Source: Curvibacter sp. (GTDB taxonomy: Bacteria > Pseudomonadota > Gammaproteobacteria > Burkholderiales > Burkholderiaceae_C). From it: a stretch of 52,293 nt of DNA. The position numbers and the translations under genes are program-made. The notes beneath the pieces are model-generated. The model saw nothing but the letters and a program-made list of their open reading frames with translations. It searched no databases and was not told where the DNA came from. The stretch spans positions 1 through 52,293 of the forward strand of contig JADCGR010000045.1 of the NCBI GenBank assembly GCA_020248905.1, in the 5' to 3' direction. Numbering within the stretch: position 1 is the stretch's first letter; each line of letters starts with the position of its first letter. Positions 7,064 to 17,863 of the stretch are shown here, piece by piece.

Positions 7064-7614
7064 CGCAGGGCCTCCTGCAGCAGATCCACGTAGCGCCCGC
7101 TGGCCACGAGCAGGAGATCGCAGAACTCGCGTGCGGCACCGGCACCACCCGCAGCCGAGGTAGTGTGATGGACGCGGGCACGCACCTCGGGGTGCGCATG
7201 CGGCGGAGCGGCGGCAAAGCTGCAGCAGCTCACGACGGGCAGGTCAGGCCAGTCGTCGCCAATCGCGGCCGCCTGCGACCAGTCCAGGCCGAGCGCGCGC
7301 AGGGTCTGCTCCGCGGCGGTGCGTTTGTCCTCGATACCGTAATGCACATGCGCAATGCCCAGGGCCTGGAGCCGCGCGCGCAGCGCTGGGCTGTCACGGC
7401 CCGTGATCACGGCAGGCGTGATGCCGGCACGCGGAAGGAGCTTTAGACCGTGGCCGTCCAGGGTGTTGAAGCGCTTGAGTGACTCTCCGGCCTCGCTGAT
7501 GTACAGGCCGCCGTCGGTGAGCACGCCATCGACGTCAAAGAAAGCCACGCGCACGCCCTGCGCACGAAGGAGCAGCTCGGGCGCAAAGTTCAGGGCGGGC
7601 TGCTGCGCATTCAT
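7060..7614 (-). CDS. kdsC: 3-deoxy-D-manno-octulosonate 8-phosphate phosphatase
   Basis: This is a 184-residue HAD-family phosphatase of the small, capless KdsC type. The nucleophile motif is AFFDVDGVLTDG near residue 25 and the late acidic motif is IGDDWPDLPVV near residue 115. It removes the phosphate from Kdo-8-phosphate, giving Kdo for the LPS core. The start at 7614 overlaps the kdsD stop (ATGA), showing translational coupling. The motif order and the neighbours make the assignment firm. Confidence 0.93.
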   Translation of the reverse strand: MNAQQPALNFAPELLLRAQGVRVAFFDVDGVLTDGGLYISEAGESLKRFNTLDGHGLKLLPRAGITPAVITGRDSPALRARLQALGIAHVHYGIEDKRTAAEQTLRALGLDWSQAAAIGDDWPDLPVVSCCSFAAAPPHAHPEVRARVHHTTSAAGGAGAAREFCDLLLVASGRYVDLLQEALR

Positions 7615-8612
7615 ATGACCTTGGCGCGCATGAGATCGTTGCTGTTGAGCGCGCCGCACAGGCGCCCTTCGCTGTCGACGACGAGCACGCTGGTGATGCG
7701 GCGTGCTTCCATCAGCTCGGCCGCCTCGACCGCCAGCGCATCCTGGCTGACGGTGACGGGATGGGCATGCATGAACTCGTGCGCCTGGCCCTGGCGCATG
7801 TCCACGCCCTTCTCGAGCAAACGGCGCAGGTCCCCGTCGGTGAAGATGCCCAGTACGCGGCGCTCGGCATCGACGATGGCGGTCGCACCCAGGCCCTTGA
7901 CGCTCATCTCGCGCATCATGGCGCTGAATCCCGCGTCGGGGGAAACGCTGGGCACCGCGTCGCCGCTGCGCATGACATCGCTCACATGCGTGAGCAGCTT
8001 GCGCCCGAGGGCCCCGCCGGGGTGCGAGCGCGCGAAATCCTCGGCGCGAAAGCCACGGGCATCCAGCAGGGCGACCGCTAGCGCATCGCCCAGGGCGAGT
8101 TGCGCCGTGGTGCTGGCCGTGGGCGCTAGGTTCAGGGGACAGGCTTCTTTGTCGACTGCTGCGTTGAGGACGAGGTCTGCGTGCAGGCCAAGGGTCGACC
8201 GCGGATTGCCGGTCATCGCTATCAGGGGCACACCCTGGCGCTTGAGCACCGGCAGGATGGCGATGAGCTCCTCCGATTCGCCGCTATTGGAGATGGCCAG
8301 CAGCAGGTCGGAGGCGGTAATCATGCCGAGATCGCCGTGGCTGGCTTCGGCGGGATGGACGAACATGGCCGGTGTGCCCGTGGAGGCCAGGGTCGCGGCC
8401 ACCTTGCGACCGATGTGGCCGCTTTTGCCCATGCCCATCACGACCACCCGACCCGGCACGCGGAGGATCAATTCGACCGCGCGGGCGAATCGCTCGTCGA
8501 TGCGTTGGCGCAAACCCTGTACCGCTGCCGCTTCAATCGCGAGTGTCTCCAGGGCGAGCTCAATGGCGCGCTTCGCGTCCACAGGTAGGTGTTGTTGCGG
8601 GCGCTCGTTCAT
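7611..8612 (-). CDS. kdsD: Arabinose-5-phosphate isomerase
   Basis: The 333-residue enzyme has an SIS domain at about residues 35-190 (VVVMGMGKSGHIGRKVAAT, HPAEASHGDLGMI, SNSGESEE) and a pair of CBS domains at about residues 205-330 (FTDGDLRRLLEKG). It converts ribulose-5-phosphate to arabinose-5-phosphate, the first step of Kdo synthesis. It heads a minus-strand operon with kdsC and lptC. The divergent antiporter gene starts 43 bases away, so the promoters of both must sit in this short gap or overlap the coding ends. Confidence 0.94.
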   Translation of the reverse strand: MNERPQQHLPVDAKRAIELALETLAIEAAAVQGLRQRIDERFARAVELILRVPGRVVVMGMGKSGHIGRKVAATLASTGTPAMFVHPAEASHGDLGMITASDLLLAISNSGESEELIAILPVLKRQGVPLIAMTGNPRSTLGLHADLVLNAAVDKEACPLNLAPTASTTAQLALGDALAVALLDARGFRAEDFARSHPGGALGRKLLTHVSDVMRSGDAVPSVSPDAGFSAMMREMSVKGLGATAIVDAERRVLGIFTDGDLRRLLEKGVDMRQGQAHEFMHAHPVTVSQDALAVEAAELMEARRITSVLVVDSEGRLCGALNSNDLMRAKVI

Positions 8613-8655
8613 GGTTCGATTCTATCGAGGCTCAGGCGCTTGCTAGTATGCGGGC

Positions 8656-10641
8656 ATGAGTGGGCTGGAACTGACCCTGGTGTATCTGCTGGCGGCCGTG
8701 CTGGGGGTGGTGGCGTTCCGCAGCCTGAGGTTGCCGCCGATGCTCGGCTACCTCGCCGTGGGGGTCGTGATCGGCCCCAACGCTCTGGCCCTGGCGCAGA
8801 ACTCGACCGGCGTTTCTCATCTGGCGGAGTTCGGCGTTGTCTTTCTGATGTTCGCCATCGGGCTAGAGTTCAACCTTCCGCGCCTGCGCGCGATGCGACG
8901 CCATGTGTTCGGCTTGGGTTTGCTGCAGGTGCTGCTGACGATGGCCTTCACGATGGTGGGCTCGTATCTGCTGGAGCTGCTCGTGCCGGGACTGTGGGAC
9001 ACCAGCTGGCAGAGCGCGCTGGCGCTGTCGGGCGTGATGGCCATGAGCAGCACCGCCATTGTGGTGAAGCTGATGGCGGATCGCCTTGAGCTGGAGTCGG
9101 AACATGGCAAGCGCGTGATGGGCATCCTGCTGTTCCAGGACCTGGCCGTCGTGCCGCTGCTGGTGCTGATCCCCGCGCTGGGCAGCCCGACCAACGAGAT
9201 GCTCAGCGCGTTGGGGCTTGCCCTGCTCAAGGCCACTGCGCTGCTGACACTGCTGCTCGTCGGCGGGCAGCGCCTGATGCGGCGCTGGCTCACAGCCGTG
9301 GCGCGGCACAAGAGCAACGAGCTGTTCATGCTGAACCTGCTGCTCATCACGCTCGGGCTCGCGTGGCTCACCGAGGCAGCCGGCCTTAGCCTGGCGCTAG
9401 GCGCTTTTGTGGCCGGCATGCTGATTGCGGAGACCGAGTTCAAGCATGAGGTGGAAGCGGACATCCGCCCCTTCCACGACGTCCTGCTCGGCCTGTTCTT
9501 CATCACCATCGGCATGATGCTGGACTGGTCCATCGTGCTGCAGCGCTGGCCGCTGGTGTTCATGCTCATGGGCCTGTCCCTGCTGCTCAAGCTGGTGCTC
9601 ATTACGGTGCTGACGCTTGCGCTCGGCGCCACGGCGGGTGTGGCGCTGCGCACCGGCCTGTACCTGACGCAGGCTGGCGAGTTTGGCTTCGTGCTGCTGT
9701 CGCTCACCTATGAGCAGGGGCTGATCGAGCCCGTCATGCTCAACCCCATCCTGGCGTCCATGGTCTTGTCCATGCTGGCGACCCCGTTCATCATTATGTC
9801 CAGCAACCGCGTCGTCATGCGCCTGGTGTCCAGTGAATGGCTGCAGCAATCGCTGCAGATGACGAGCATCGCCCGCCAGTCGATCAACACCAGCCGCCAT
9901 GTCATCATCTGCGGTTACGGGCGCTGCGGGCAAAACCTGGCCCGCATGCTAGATGGTGAAAGAATTCCCCATCTGGCACTGGACCTCGATCCCGACCGGG
10001 TTAGCCAGGCCACGGCGGCCGGGGATGCCGTGGCGTTTGGCGACGCGGCGCGCCTGCAGGCGCTGATGGCCGCAGGCCTGAGCCGGGCCAGCGCCGTGGT
10101 CGTCACCTATCTCGACGTGCCAAGCGCCCTCAAGGTCCTGGGGCATGTGCGATCGCACGCGCCCCATGTGCCGGTCATCGTACGCACGCAGGACGACCAT
10201 GCCCTTGAGCGGCTGCGCGCCGCCGGCGCCACGGAGGTGGTGCCGGAGGCCATTGAGGGCTCGCTCATGCTTGCCAGCCACGCGCTGGCGCTGGTCGGCG
10301 TACCCATGCGGCGCGTGATCCGGCTGGTGCAGGACCAGCGCGACGCCCGCTATAGCTTGCTGCGCGGCTATTTCCATGGCGCGGACGACAGCGCGGTCGA
10401 TGAGGGCGGGCAGGAGCGAATGCAAAGCCTGACCCTGCGCTCGGGTGCACACGCGCTCGGTCGGAACCTGGGCGCGCTCTTGCCGGACCTGTTCGATGCC
10501 CGCATACTCAGCCTGCGCCGGCGCAACGGCAAGACACTGGCACCCGATGCGGGCTTGCAGCTGGAAGATGGCGACACCCTGGTGCTCTGCGGCCGCGCCG
10601 AGGTGCTCGCTCGCGTTGAGGAAAAGCTGCTTCGCGGCTGA
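8656..10641 (+). CDS. CPA2-family cation/proton antiporter with RCK domains (Kef/YbaL type)
   Basis: The 661-residue protein has a membrane domain of about 12 segments (residues 5-385) with the CPA2 patterns [32 protein letters not shown] and [20 protein letters not shown] cytosolic TrkA_N/RCK domain starts near residue 415 with the Rossmann motif [19 protein letters not shown] TrkA_C domain lies at about residues 575-660. Kef-type members exchange potassium for protons under electrophile stress, while YbaL/RosB types are less well defined. No glutathione-linked kefF/kefG partner is adjacent. It diverges from kdsD and is followed by apt 19 bases later. Confidence 0.9.
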   Translation: MSGLELTLVYLLAAVLGVVAFRSLRLPPMLGYLAVGVVIGPNALALAQNSTGVSHLAEFGVVFLMFAIGLEFNLPRLRAMRRHVFGLGLLQVLLTMAFTMVGSYLLELLVPGLWDTSWQSALALSGVMAMSSTAIVVKLMADRLELESEHGKRVMGILLFQDLAVVPLLVLIPALGSPTNEMLSALGLALLKATALLTLLLVGGQRLMRRWLTAVARHKSNELFMLNLLLITLGLAWLTEAAGLSLALGAFVAGMLIAETEFKHEVEADIRPFHDVLLGLFFITIGMMLDWSIVLQRWPLVFMLMGLSLLLKLVLITVLTLALGATAGVALRTGLYLTQAGEFGFVLLSLTYEQGLIEPVMLNPILASMVLSMLATPFIIMSSNRVVMRLVSSEWLQQSLQMTSIARQSINTSRHVIICGYGRCGQNLARMLDGERIPHLALDLDPDRVSQATAAGDAVAFGDAARLQALMAAGLSRASAVVVTYLDVPSALKVLGHVRSHAPHVPVIVRTQDDHALERLRAAGATEVVPEAIEGSLMLASHALALVGVPMRRVIRLVQDQRDARYSLLRGYFHGADDSAVDEGGQERMQSLTLRSGAHALGRNLGALLPDLFDARILSLRRRNGKTLAPDAGLQLEDGDTLVLCGRAEVLARVEEKLLRG

Positions 10642-10660
10642 AAGCCAATCTTCTTACTAC

Positions 10661-11221
10661 ATGACCATGCAAGATCACAACATCACCGATTACCTGCGCT
10701 GCCATATCCGCACGGTGCCTGACTGGCCCTCGCCAGGCGTACAGTTCCGCGACATCACACCCTTGTTGCAGAACCCCAAGGTGTTTCGCGTGATGATCGA
10801 TGCCTTCGTCCACCGCTATATGGACCCGGGAATGCGCCCGGACGTTGTGGCCGGGCTGGACGCACGTGGTTTCATCCTCGGGTCCGTCATCGCCTACGAA
10901 CTTGCCGTCGGCTTCGTCCCCATCCGCAAGAAAGGCAAGCTGCCGTACACGACCGTGGAAGAAACCTACGAGCTGGAGTACGGCAGTGCGACGGTGGAGC
11001 TGCACACGGATGCCGTACGGCGCGGTGACTGCGTGCTGCTCGTCGACGACCTGATCGCCACCGGTGGCACCATGATGGCGGGAAAGAAACTTCTGGAGAA
11101 GCTGGGCGCGCAGGTGATGGAAGGTGCAGCGATTGTCGACCTTCCGGAGCTGGGCGGCTCGGGCCGGCTGCGCGAGGGTGGTCTCGGGCTGTTCACCCTC
11201 GTGGATTTCGCCGGGCACTGA
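10661..11221 (+). CDS. apt: Adenine phosphoribosyltransferase
   Basis: This 186-residue purine salvage enzyme makes AMP from adenine and PRPP. The PRPP-binding motif [14 protein letters not shown] is near residue 125, and the N-terminal pattern [17 protein letters not shown] is characteristic. The start is at 10661, or at 10667 on the second in-frame ATG two codons later; the sequence does not decide between them. It follows the antiporter gene closely and may share its transcript. Confidence 0.95.
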   Translation: MTMQDHNITDYLRCHIRTVPDWPSPGVQFRDITPLLQNPKVFRVMIDAFVHRYMDPGMRPDVVAGLDARGFILGSVIAYELAVGFVPIRKKGKLPYTTVEETYELEYGSATVELHTDAVRRGDCVLLVDDLIATGGTMMAGKKLLEKLGAQVMEGAAIVDLPELGGSGRLREGGLGLFTLVDFAGH

Positions 11222-11240
11222 AGGCGGAGGCGAGCGCCGC

Positions 11241-11912
11241 TCAGATCAGATCGCCGTATTGGGTGCGACTCAGCGGCATGCGGTCCTCGTCCAGCCGGGT
11301 CTCCTCGAACTTGGTTGTCGGGAACTCGGACGGCGCAAAATCAGCGGCCGGGCTCGGGTGTTGTGCTGGCGCGCGACGCGCACCCGCTGCCGCCTGAGCC
11401 CTCTTGAAAGCCTGCACTTCGTCGGGGCGGATGGGTTCAAAGCGGCGCTTGTGCTCGCCCAAGTCCAGCGGCCCCTGGGGCTCGTCCTCGCCGAAGGCGC
11501 GCGGTTTACGCAGCAACGTGGTCGCAACATTGGCAAGCTCGTTGACACGCCAGTAAACGGCCGTCACGTCGATGTGATGGCGCTGGCTGGCGTTTTGCGT
11601 GATGACCTGCTCAATTTCTGCGAGCTGGCCGATGTGCTCGGCCATTTCGCGTGGCAGGTCCATCATGATCAGGTACTCGTTGCCTAGAGAGTCCAGTGAC
11701 AGCACCTTGTACTTGTAGCTGGAGGAAAGCATGCCCACGCGGGCCATGGACTCGCGCACCACGGCATACAGCAGCTCGCGGCGCTCGAGGCGCTGTGACT
11801 TGAGGTCCACAGCCTGCTCTTTGGCCAGCGGCTGGTTGCTCGGCACGGCGCCCTGCAGCGGCGCCGATTTGCTTGCCGTCTTCTTGGAAAAGAAGTTGTC
11901 CAATCTGACCAT
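11241..11912 (-). CDS. Conserved protein of unknown function
   Basis: This protein of 223 residues begins MVRLDNFFSKKTASKSA. I do not recognise a named domain. The middle (about residues 45-130) has regular alternating strands and helices, including YKVLSLDSLGNEYLIMMDLP. The C-terminal third is charged, proline-rich and likely unstructured. No signal peptide or membrane segment is seen. It lies downstream of mnmE on the same strand (152-base gap) and convergent with apt. The start at 11912 was chosen over an upstream in-frame ATG because MVRLDNFF looks like a native N-terminus, whereas the preceding stretch is low-quality coding sequence. Confidence 0.7.
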   Translation of the reverse strand: MVRLDNFFSKKTASKSAPLQGAVPSNQPLAKEQAVDLKSQRLERRELLYAVVRESMARVGMLSSSYKYKVLSLDSLGNEYLIMMDLPREMAEHIGQLAEIEQVITQNASQRHHIDVTAVYWRVNELANVATTLLRKPRAFGEDEPQGPLDLGEHKRRFEPIRPDEVQAFKRAQAAAGARRAPAQHPSPAADFAPSEFPTTKFEETRLDEDRMPLSRTQYGDLI

Positions 11913-12064
11913 ATTGTTGTTTCCCGGGTCCCTGAGCCAGCGACTCGCGAATACGCCGTGGCATGCGCTGCATTTTCTTCCGAATCTCGGCCCGCAGGGG
12001 TGCGAGCTCGTAATCAAATGTTTCCTAGAAGCGCCCGATGGCGCAGCCCGAAAGCCACGCCGGC

Positions 12065-13465
12065 CTACTTGCCAATACAGAAGCGCGAGAAAATCAGTCC
12101 GAGCAGTTCGTCAGACGTGAACTCGCCGGTGATCTCATTGACCGCATTCTGCGCCAAGCGCAGCTCCTCAGCAAGCAGATCAAGGGCCAAGGCCTGGACG
12201 CGCAGATGCTGCGCCGCAATATTCAAGTGCGATTCGACGCGCTGCAAGGCCTGGATGTGCCGTTCGCGAGCGATGTAAAGCCCTTCGGGCACGGCCTGCC
12301 AGCCCACGGTCTCGAGCAGGCGTTGGCGCAGGCCCTGCAGGCCGGCACCGGTTTTGGCCGACAGGCTTAGGCCCGTGGGCGCAGCCGCGGCAGCGTCGGC
12401 CTTGTTCCAGACATCGATCACGGGGATGCGGCCCTGCAGCCTGCGGGTCAGGTCATCGCTGATCGCCCGGTCAGCAGCGCGGTAGCTGGCCTCGTCCTGA
12501 CGCGTGAGATCGTGCAGGAAAAGCACGAGGTCTGCAGCGTCGATCTCGGCCCACGCGCGGGCGATACCGATACGCTCCACCTCGTCGTTGCTTTCGCGCA
12601 GGCCCGCTGTGTCGATGATGTGCAGCGGGATGCCCTCGATCTGGATTGTTTGCAGGACGGTGTCCCGCGTCGTGCCCGGGATGGGCGTGACGATCGACCG
12701 CTCGGCACCAGCAAGGGCGTTGAGCAGGGAGCTCTTGCCGGCATTGGGCTGCCCGGCAATCACCGCCTTGATGCCTTCACGCAGCAGGCTGCCCTGCCGC
12801 GCGTGCGCGGCGACCGTGCGCAGGCGCTCCTGTAGGCGAACAAGCTGTCCCTGCACGTCGGCTCGGCGCAGAAAATCTATCTCTTCCTCGGGAAAGTCCA
12901 GGGTTGCTTCCACCAGCATGCGCAAGTGGATCAGATCGTCGCGCAGGGCGCGGATTTCTTGCGAGAACGCGCCCGCGAGGGAGCGGCTAGCGCTGCGGGC
13001 TGCCGCCTCGGTGCTGGCATCGATAAGGTCCGCAACAGCCTCCGCCTGTGCCAAGTCCAGCTTTTCGTTGAGAAAAGCCCTTTCGGTGAACTCCCCCGGG
13101 GCTGCCAGGCGCAGGCCCGGCAACACGGGCCGGCCTGTCGCGGCGTCCACCGAGCTTGCGAGCTCAAGACAGCGCGCAAGCAGGAGTTGCACAACAACCT
13201 GTCCGCCGTGCACTTGCAGTTCGAGCACGTCCTCGCCGGTATAGGAATGCGGGGCTGGGAAATAGATCGCCAGACCGTGATCGATCGGCTCGCCGCCGCG
13301 CGCACAAAAAGGCAGATAGTGTGCGTGGCGCGGCCGCAGGGGGCGGCCGCACAGCGTCCGGCTGTAGGTCTCCAGGCCGCGACCACTCAAGCGAACGATC
13401 CCGACCGCGCCGCGCCCGGGTGGCGTGGCAATCGCAACGATAGGTTCCTGGTGGCGCGCAAGCAT
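12065..13465 (-). CDS. mnmE: tRNA modification GTPase MnmE
   Basis: The 466-residue protein has the full MnmE layout: an N-terminal folate-binding domain ([20 protein letters not shown]), a helical domain, an inserted G domain with G1 GQPNAGKSS near residue 230, DTAG and NKAD, and the C-terminal FCIGK signature. With MnmG it installs the cmnm5 group on U34 of several tRNAs, and the terminal cysteine helps catalysis. Its place after yidC matches the conserved origin-proximal order rpmH-rnpA-yidD-yidC-mnmE. Confidence 0.97.
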   Translation of the reverse strand: MLARHQEPIVAIATPPGRGAVGIVRLSGRGLETYSRTLCGRPLRPRHAHYLPFCARGGEPIDHGLAIYFPAPHSYTGEDVLELQVHGGQVVVQLLLARCLELASSVDAATGRPVLPGLRLAAPGEFTERAFLNEKLDLAQAEAVADLIDASTEAAARSASRSLAGAFSQEIRALRDDLIHLRMLVEATLDFPEEEIDFLRRADVQGQLVRLQERLRTVAAHARQGSLLREGIKAVIAGQPNAGKSSLLNALAGAERSIVTPIPGTTRDTVLQTIQIEGIPLHIIDTAGLRESNDEVERIGIARAWAEIDAADLVLFLHDLTRQDEASYRAADRAISDDLTRRLQGRIPVIDVWNKADAAAAAPTGLSLSAKTGAGLQGLRQRLLETVGWQAVPEGLYIARERHIQALQRVESHLNIAAQHLRVQALALDLLAEELRLAQNAVNEITGEFTSDELLGLIFSRFCIGK

Positions 13466-13546
13466 GGCGGGGTGAAGATCAGGCCCCGCTGCGACCGTCG
13501 CGCCGCGCCCCGTCCAGGCGGGTGCGCTGCGGCCAACGCGAGGAGC

Positions 13547-15253
13547 TTACTTGAATTTCGGCAAGTTGAACTGCGGCGGCACGCCCATCCGGGTGTTGAT
13601 GATCCACTGCTGGGCGATTGACAGGATGTTGTTGGTCAGCCAGTACAGCACCAGGCCGGACGGAAAGAAGAAGAACATGACGCTGAAGATCAGGGGCATG
13701 AACCACATGAGCTTGGCCTGGACGGGGTCCGGCGGCTGCGGGTTGAGGGCTGTCTGCAGCATGGTGGTGACCGTCATGAGCAACGGAAGAATGTAATAGG
13801 GGTCCTCGGTGGAGAGATCCTGAATCCACAGAACCCAGGGAGCGTTGCGCATTTCCACGCTGGAGAGCAGCACCCAGTACAAGGCAATGAACACCGGGAT
13901 CTGGATCATGATGGGCAAGCAGCCGCCCATGGGGTTGACCTTCTCCTCGCGGTAGACCCGCATCATCTCCTGCTGCATCTGCTGCGGCTTGTCCTTGAGA
14001 CGCTCGCGCAGCTCGGTGATGCGCGGAGTGATTGCTTTCATCTTTGCCATGCTGGCGTAGGCCTTGGCGTTGAGCCAGTAAAAGGCGATCTTGAGCAGCA
14101 GCACGAGGGCGACGATGGCCCAACCCCAGTTGTGCAACAGGCTGTAGAGCTGGTCGAGAAGCCAGTACAGGGGCTTGGCAAGGATGGTCAGCCAGCCGTA
14201 GTCCTTTACGAGCTCCAAGCCTGTGGCGACGGCTTCCATTTTCTTCTCTTCCTGTGGCCCGACAAAAAGTCGGGCATCCACGCTTCGGCTCGCGCCGGGC
14301 GCGACGGTTTCCAGCGGCGTGATCATGCCCACGGCGTAGAGATTGGTGTCGACCTTGCGCGCGAAGATTTCTCGCTGCACGCCATCGGCGAGCAGCCATG
14401 CGCTCGCAAAGTAATGCTGTACCATAGCGACATAGCCATTGGGTGATTGTTTTTCGAACTCAGCCTTGCCCTTTTCGATGTCGCTGAACTCGACCTTCTG
14501 GTACTTCTTGGCCTCGGTATAGACTGCGGGGCCGGTAAAGGTGGAGTAGAAGGCAGACTCGCCCGGCAGCTTGTTGCCGTCACGCAGGAGCTGCAGGTAA
14601 AGCTGGGGCGCAACCGGCGCACCGCCGACGTTCTGGACTTCATGCCTGACACCCAGGACATAACTGCCCCGATGCAGGGTGTAGGTCTTGACCAGCTTTA
14701 CGCCTCCGACTTCGGGCGACTCGAATTTCAGGAGCAACTCGTCCACGCCGTCCTTGAGCTCGCGCTCGGACGTCGCGAGCTTCATGGTGGTTTTGTGCGT
14801 CGGGTAGCTGGCGCCGCCGGTGCCGGCGATCAGACCGGTCTGCGACAGGTAGACGCGGTGCTTGCTCTCCTCAAAGAGGACGACCTGGACCTTCGGGTCC
14901 TTTTGGTCGTGATGCCGAAGGAGCTCGGACCGTACCAGCGAGCCGCCTTCAGTGTCAAAAGTCAGCCGCAGAACGTCGGTGCTGACCGTGACGCGCTCGC
15001 GCACCGGTGCAGCACTCGCGTCGGGCTTGGCGATGCGGTCGCTGCCGGTGAAGACTTGCTGGGCCTGCAGCACAGCAGCGGTCGACCCGGCGGGCGTGGT
15101 CGGGGCGGCCTCGGGCTGCGTGACCGCAGCCCTGGGGGTTGGCGTCGGAAAAAACGTTGCCTGTCGGCCATTATGCAGCTGCCATTGGTCCCACAGCAGG
15201 ACCAGGGAGAAGCCGAAGATCACCCACAATATGGTGCGACGGAAGTCGTTCAT
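13547..15253 (-). CDS. yidC: Membrane protein insertase YidC
   Basis: The 568-residue protein begins MNDFRRTILWVIFGFSLVLL, a membrane anchor. The large periplasmic P1 domain spans roughly residues 30-345, and five core membrane segments follow from about residue 365, with the conserved pattern VNPMGGCLPIMIQIPVFIAL. It inserts membrane proteins alone or with SecYEG. The start at 15253 overlaps the end of yidD by four bases, which marks the true N-terminus; an upstream in-frame ATG at 15343 would lie inside yidD. Confidence 0.97.
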   Translation of the reverse strand: MNDFRRTILWVIFGFSLVLLWDQWQLHNGRQATFFPTPTPRAAVTQPEAAPTTPAGSTAAVLQAQQVFTGSDRIAKPDASAAPVRERVTVSTDVLRLTFDTEGGSLVRSELLRHHDQKDPKVQVVLFEESKHRVYLSQTGLIAGTGGASYPTHKTTMKLATSERELKDGVDELLLKFESPEVGGVKLVKTYTLHRGSYVLGVRHEVQNVGGAPVAPQLYLQLLRDGNKLPGESAFYSTFTGPAVYTEAKKYQKVEFSDIEKGKAEFEKQSPNGYVAMVQHYFASAWLLADGVQREIFARKVDTNLYAVGMITPLETVAPGASRSVDARLFVGPQEEKKMEAVATGLELVKDYGWLTILAKPLYWLLDQLYSLLHNWGWAIVALVLLLKIAFYWLNAKAYASMAKMKAITPRITELRERLKDKPQQMQQEMMRVYREEKVNPMGGCLPIMIQIPVFIALYWVLLSSVEMRNAPWVLWIQDLSTEDPYYILPLLMTVTTMLQTALNPQPPDPVQAKLMWFMPLIFSVMFFFFPSGLVLYWLTNNILSIAQQWIINTRMGVPPQFNLPKFK

Positions 15254-15522
15254 GAAGTCTTCTTTTCGGAGGAAGGGGAAAGCAGGCTGGAAAACAGACG
15301 CCGCGGATGTGGCGGCACCGGGTCGTGGCCACCGGCGCACCACGGATGGCAGCGAATCAGGCGGGAGGCCGTGAGGCGCGTGCCCGTGAGCGCGCCATGT
15401 TGCTGCAAGGCTTGCAAGGCGTAAAGGGAGCAGGTTGGCTCAAACCGACACGCCGAACCCAGCCAGGGGCTCAGGAAGTAACGGTACCCACGCACCGCTT
15501 GCATCAGCAGGCGCGCCATCAT
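15250..15522 (-). CDS. yidD: Membrane insertion efficiency factor YidD
   Basis: This small protein of 90 residues has the YidD motifs GYRYFLSPWLG, CRFEPTCSLYALQAL and RLIRCHPWCAGGHDPVP. It helps YidC-dependent membrane insertion at the inner membrane. The start at 15522 forms an ATGA overlap with the rnpA stop; the next codon is also Met. It is coupled at its 3' end to yidC by another ATGA-type overlap. Confidence 0.93.
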   Translation of the reverse strand: MMARLLMQAVRGYRYFLSPWLGSACRFEPTCSLYALQALQQHGALTGTRLTASRLIRCHPWCAGGHDPVPPHPRRLFSSLLSPSSEKKTS

Positions 15523-15938
15523 GCTTCGCTCTTCGCTTGGGGCTGGCATCGGCGGTAAAGCTGTTCGAGTTCTGATCGGACCACGCCGCGCAAAACGACA
15601 GATGCCGCGCTTTGGAACTGGCGCTTCTCATAAGCCGAGCGCAGCCTGACAAGATAGGCTGCGTCGCCGGGGCAAAGATGCTGCTGGCCCAAGGTATAGA
15701 TCTGACGCTTGATGAGGTTGCGTGTCACCGCCCGGCGGGCCCAGCGCTTGGACACCATTGCACCGAGCCATAGCCCGCTATGGGCAAAGGGCTGTGGCGG
15801 CACAGGGGTGCTACCGCCGGTGTCTGGAGCAGGGTGCAGATCCATGCGGTGCATGACGAAATGCGCCGTACGGGCCACGGGCGTCGATGCCAGTAGCGCC
15901 CGGAACTGGGCCTGGGTCGTCAGCCGGAGCAAGTGCAC
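15519..15938 (-). CDS. rnpA: Ribonuclease P protein component
   Basis: This basic protein of 139 residues carries the RNR signature AVTRNLIKRQIYTL near residue 82 and the family pattern LGAMVSKRWARRAV just before it. It binds the RNase P RNA for maturation of tRNA 5' ends. It carries a loop insertion of about 20 residues (about 30-50, proline-rich) compared with the shorter E. coli protein, which is common in beta-proteobacteria. It is translationally coupled to yidD and follows rpmH. Confidence 0.94.
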   Translation of the reverse strand: MHLLRLTTQAQFRALLASTPVARTAHFVMHRMDLHPAPDTGGSTPVPPQPFAHSGLWLGAMVSKRWARRAVTRNLIKRQIYTLGQQHLCPGDAAYLVRLRSAYEKRQFQSAASVVLRGVVRSELEQLYRRCQPQAKSEA

Positions 15939-15998
15939 TTGGGATGCGCCCTCAGCTGCGCTGGCCTCGCCCGCTCAAGGCTGTTTGGCGGATCAGGC

Positions 15999-16133
15999 TC
16001 AGACCGCCAGGCGCTTGCGACCTTTGGAGCGGCGAGCGTTGATCACGGCGCGGCCGCCGCGGGTCTTCATACGGACCAAGAAGCCGTGAGTGCGGGCGCG
16101 GCGGATTTTGGAAGGTTGATAAGTGCGTTTCAT
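15999..16133 (-). CDS. rpmH: 50S ribosomal protein L34
   Basis: Translating the minus strand from 16133 gives a 44-residue protein starting [18 protein letters not shown] and ending SKGRKRLAV, the near-universal L34 sequence. The TGA stop is at 15999-16001. It heads the rpmH-rnpA-yidD-yidC-mnmE operon and diverges from dnaA. Confidence 0.98.
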   Translation of the reverse strand: MKRTYQPSKIRRARTHGFLVRMKTRGGRAVINARRSKGRKRLAV

Positions 16134-16450
16134 CTCGAAATCCTAGTGGTGGGCGAAGGCTTGTAATGCCTGGGATCCAACAGCCTCGGACGGCGGCTGG
16201 ATCCTGGCGCTGTCCCGTCCGCTGGTCCGTGTTTAAGGAGGCCGCGCCTGCGCGGACTGCTCCGGGCACGTCACAGGCCTCGGGAAAACCGCGAATTATC
16301 GCAAAAATTTCCATATCCGGCAATGCTTTGGGCGCATCAGTGCATGCTGCATCTGAAGGAAGAGGTGCCAGCGCGTCGATGTGGAAAAATACTTGATAAT
16401 TTACAATTTCTGTCTTGTACAGGCAGAAATATCCACAATAATCGAACCGC
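16134..16450 (+). promoter_or_regulatory. rpmH-dnaA intergenic region with DnaA-box-like sites
   Basis: This 317-base gap is AT-richer toward dnaA. It holds TGTGGAAAA at 16380-16388 (reverse complement TTTTCCACA) and ATATCCACA at 16429-16437, each one base from the TTATCCACA DnaA box. They could autoregulate dnaA or form a second part of the origin. Divergent promoters for rpmH and dnaA must also lie here, but I cannot place them reliably. Confidence 0.55.
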
Positions 16451-17863
16451 ATGAGCCAAGGACAGATCCAGAACCAGAGCCTTGGCAGTAGCGCCGACGT
16501 CGGGCAAGGACTCTGGCAGGCCTGCGTGGACCAGCTGGCCCAGGAACTCCCCGAACAGCAGTTCAATACTTGGATCAAACCGCTGACGGCCCACTTGTCA
16601 GAGGATGATACGCGGCTTACTCTCTTCGTAGTCAATCGCTTCAAGCTGGACTGGATTCGCGCGCAGTACAGCCAGCGCATCTCTGGACTGCTTGAGACCA
16701 TTTACGGACAGCCCGTTAAGCTGGAGTTGGTACTTACACAAAGAGAAAACGCGCTGCCCTCCAGAGAGTCGGTTGGCGAGCCGGACGAGTCTGCCTTGGA
16801 GTTATCCTACGCCGCGCCGAGCGAACGCATCGTGGCGGGCAATCGCAACCGGCTTAACTCGGCGCTGACCTTTGAGAGCCTGGTCGAAGGTACGGCAAAC
16901 CGGATGGCAAGGGCGGCTGCCATGCATGTGGCCAGCTCACCTGGGCAGCTATACAACCCCTTGTTCATCTACGGCGGCGTTGGCCTTGGCAAGACCCACC
17001 TTATCCATGCGGTGGGCAACCGCCTGCTGGCCGAGCGTCCCAATGCCAAGGTTCTCTACATTCATGCCGAACAGTTCGTCTCGGATGTGGTCAAAGCCTA
17101 TCAGCGCAAGACTTTTGATGAGTTCAAGGACAAGTACCACTCTCTGGATCTGCTGCTGATCGATGATGTCCAGTTCTTCGCCAACAAGGACCGTACTCAG
17201 GAAGAGTTTTTCAACGCTTTCGAAGCGCTGCTTGCCAAGAAATCGCATATCGTGATGACCAGTGACACATATCCCAAGGGTCTACTGGACATCCATGAGC
17301 GCCTGGTGTCTCGTTTCGATTCTGGTCTCACGGTAGCCATCGAGCCCCCAGAGCTGGAAATGCGGGTGGCCATCTTGATCAACAAAGCTCGCAGCGAAGG
17401 CAGCGAGATGCCTGAGGAAGTTGCTTTCTTTGTAGCAAAGAACGTGCGCTCAAATGTGCGCGAGCTTGAAGGCGCATTGCGCAAGATCCTGGCGTACTCG
17501 CGATTCAACCAGAAGGAAATCTCCATCCAGCTCGCCCGCGAAGCGCTACGCGACCTGCTTTCGATCCAGAACCGCCAGATCTCGGTCGAGAATATACAGA
17601 AGACCGTCGCTGACTACTACAAAATCAAAATCGCAGACATGTATTCCAAAAAGCGGCCGGCGAGCATTGCACGGCCGAGGCAGATCGCGATGTATCTGGC
17701 CAAGGAGCTGACACAGAAAAGCCTGCCCGAGATTGGTGAACTGTTTGGAGGGCGTGACCACACTACGGTGTTGCACGCCGTGCGCAAGATCGCCGCAGAA
17801 CGACAGCAGCTGACTGAGCTCAACCAGCAGTTACATGTACTGGAGCAGACCCTGAAAGGTTGA
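16451..17863 (+). CDS. dnaA: Chromosomal replication initiator DnaA
   Basis: The 470-residue protein has the four DnaA domains. Domain I ([20 protein letters not shown]) recruits helicase, and domain II is a short linker near residues 95-125. The domain III AAA+ core has Walker [11 protein letters not shown] near residue 176 and Walker [11 protein letters not shown]. The domain IV signature [15 protein letters not shown] near residue 435 binds DnaA boxes. It opens the origin at the site just downstream, before dnaN. Confidence 0.98.
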   Translation: MSQGQIQNQSLGSSADVGQGLWQACVDQLAQELPEQQFNTWIKPLTAHLSEDDTRLTLFVVNRFKLDWIRAQYSQRISGLLETIYGQPVKLELVLTQRENALPSRESVGEPDESALELSYAAPSERIVAGNRNRLNSALTFESLVEGTANRMARAAAMHVASSPGQLYNPLFIYGGVGLGKTHLIHAVGNRLLAERPNAKVLYIHAEQFVSDVVKAYQRKTFDEFKDKYHSLDLLLIDDVQFFANKDRTQEEFFNAFEALLAKKSHIVMTSDTYPKGLLDIHERLVSRFDSGLTVAIEPPELEMRVAILINKARSEGSEMPEEVAFFVAKNVRSNVRELEGALRKILAYSRFNQKEISIQLAREALRDLLSIQNRQISVENIQKTVADYYKIKIADMYSKKRPASIARPRQIAMYLAKELTQKSLPEIGELFGGRDHTTVLHAVRKIAAERQQLTELNQQLHVLEQTLKG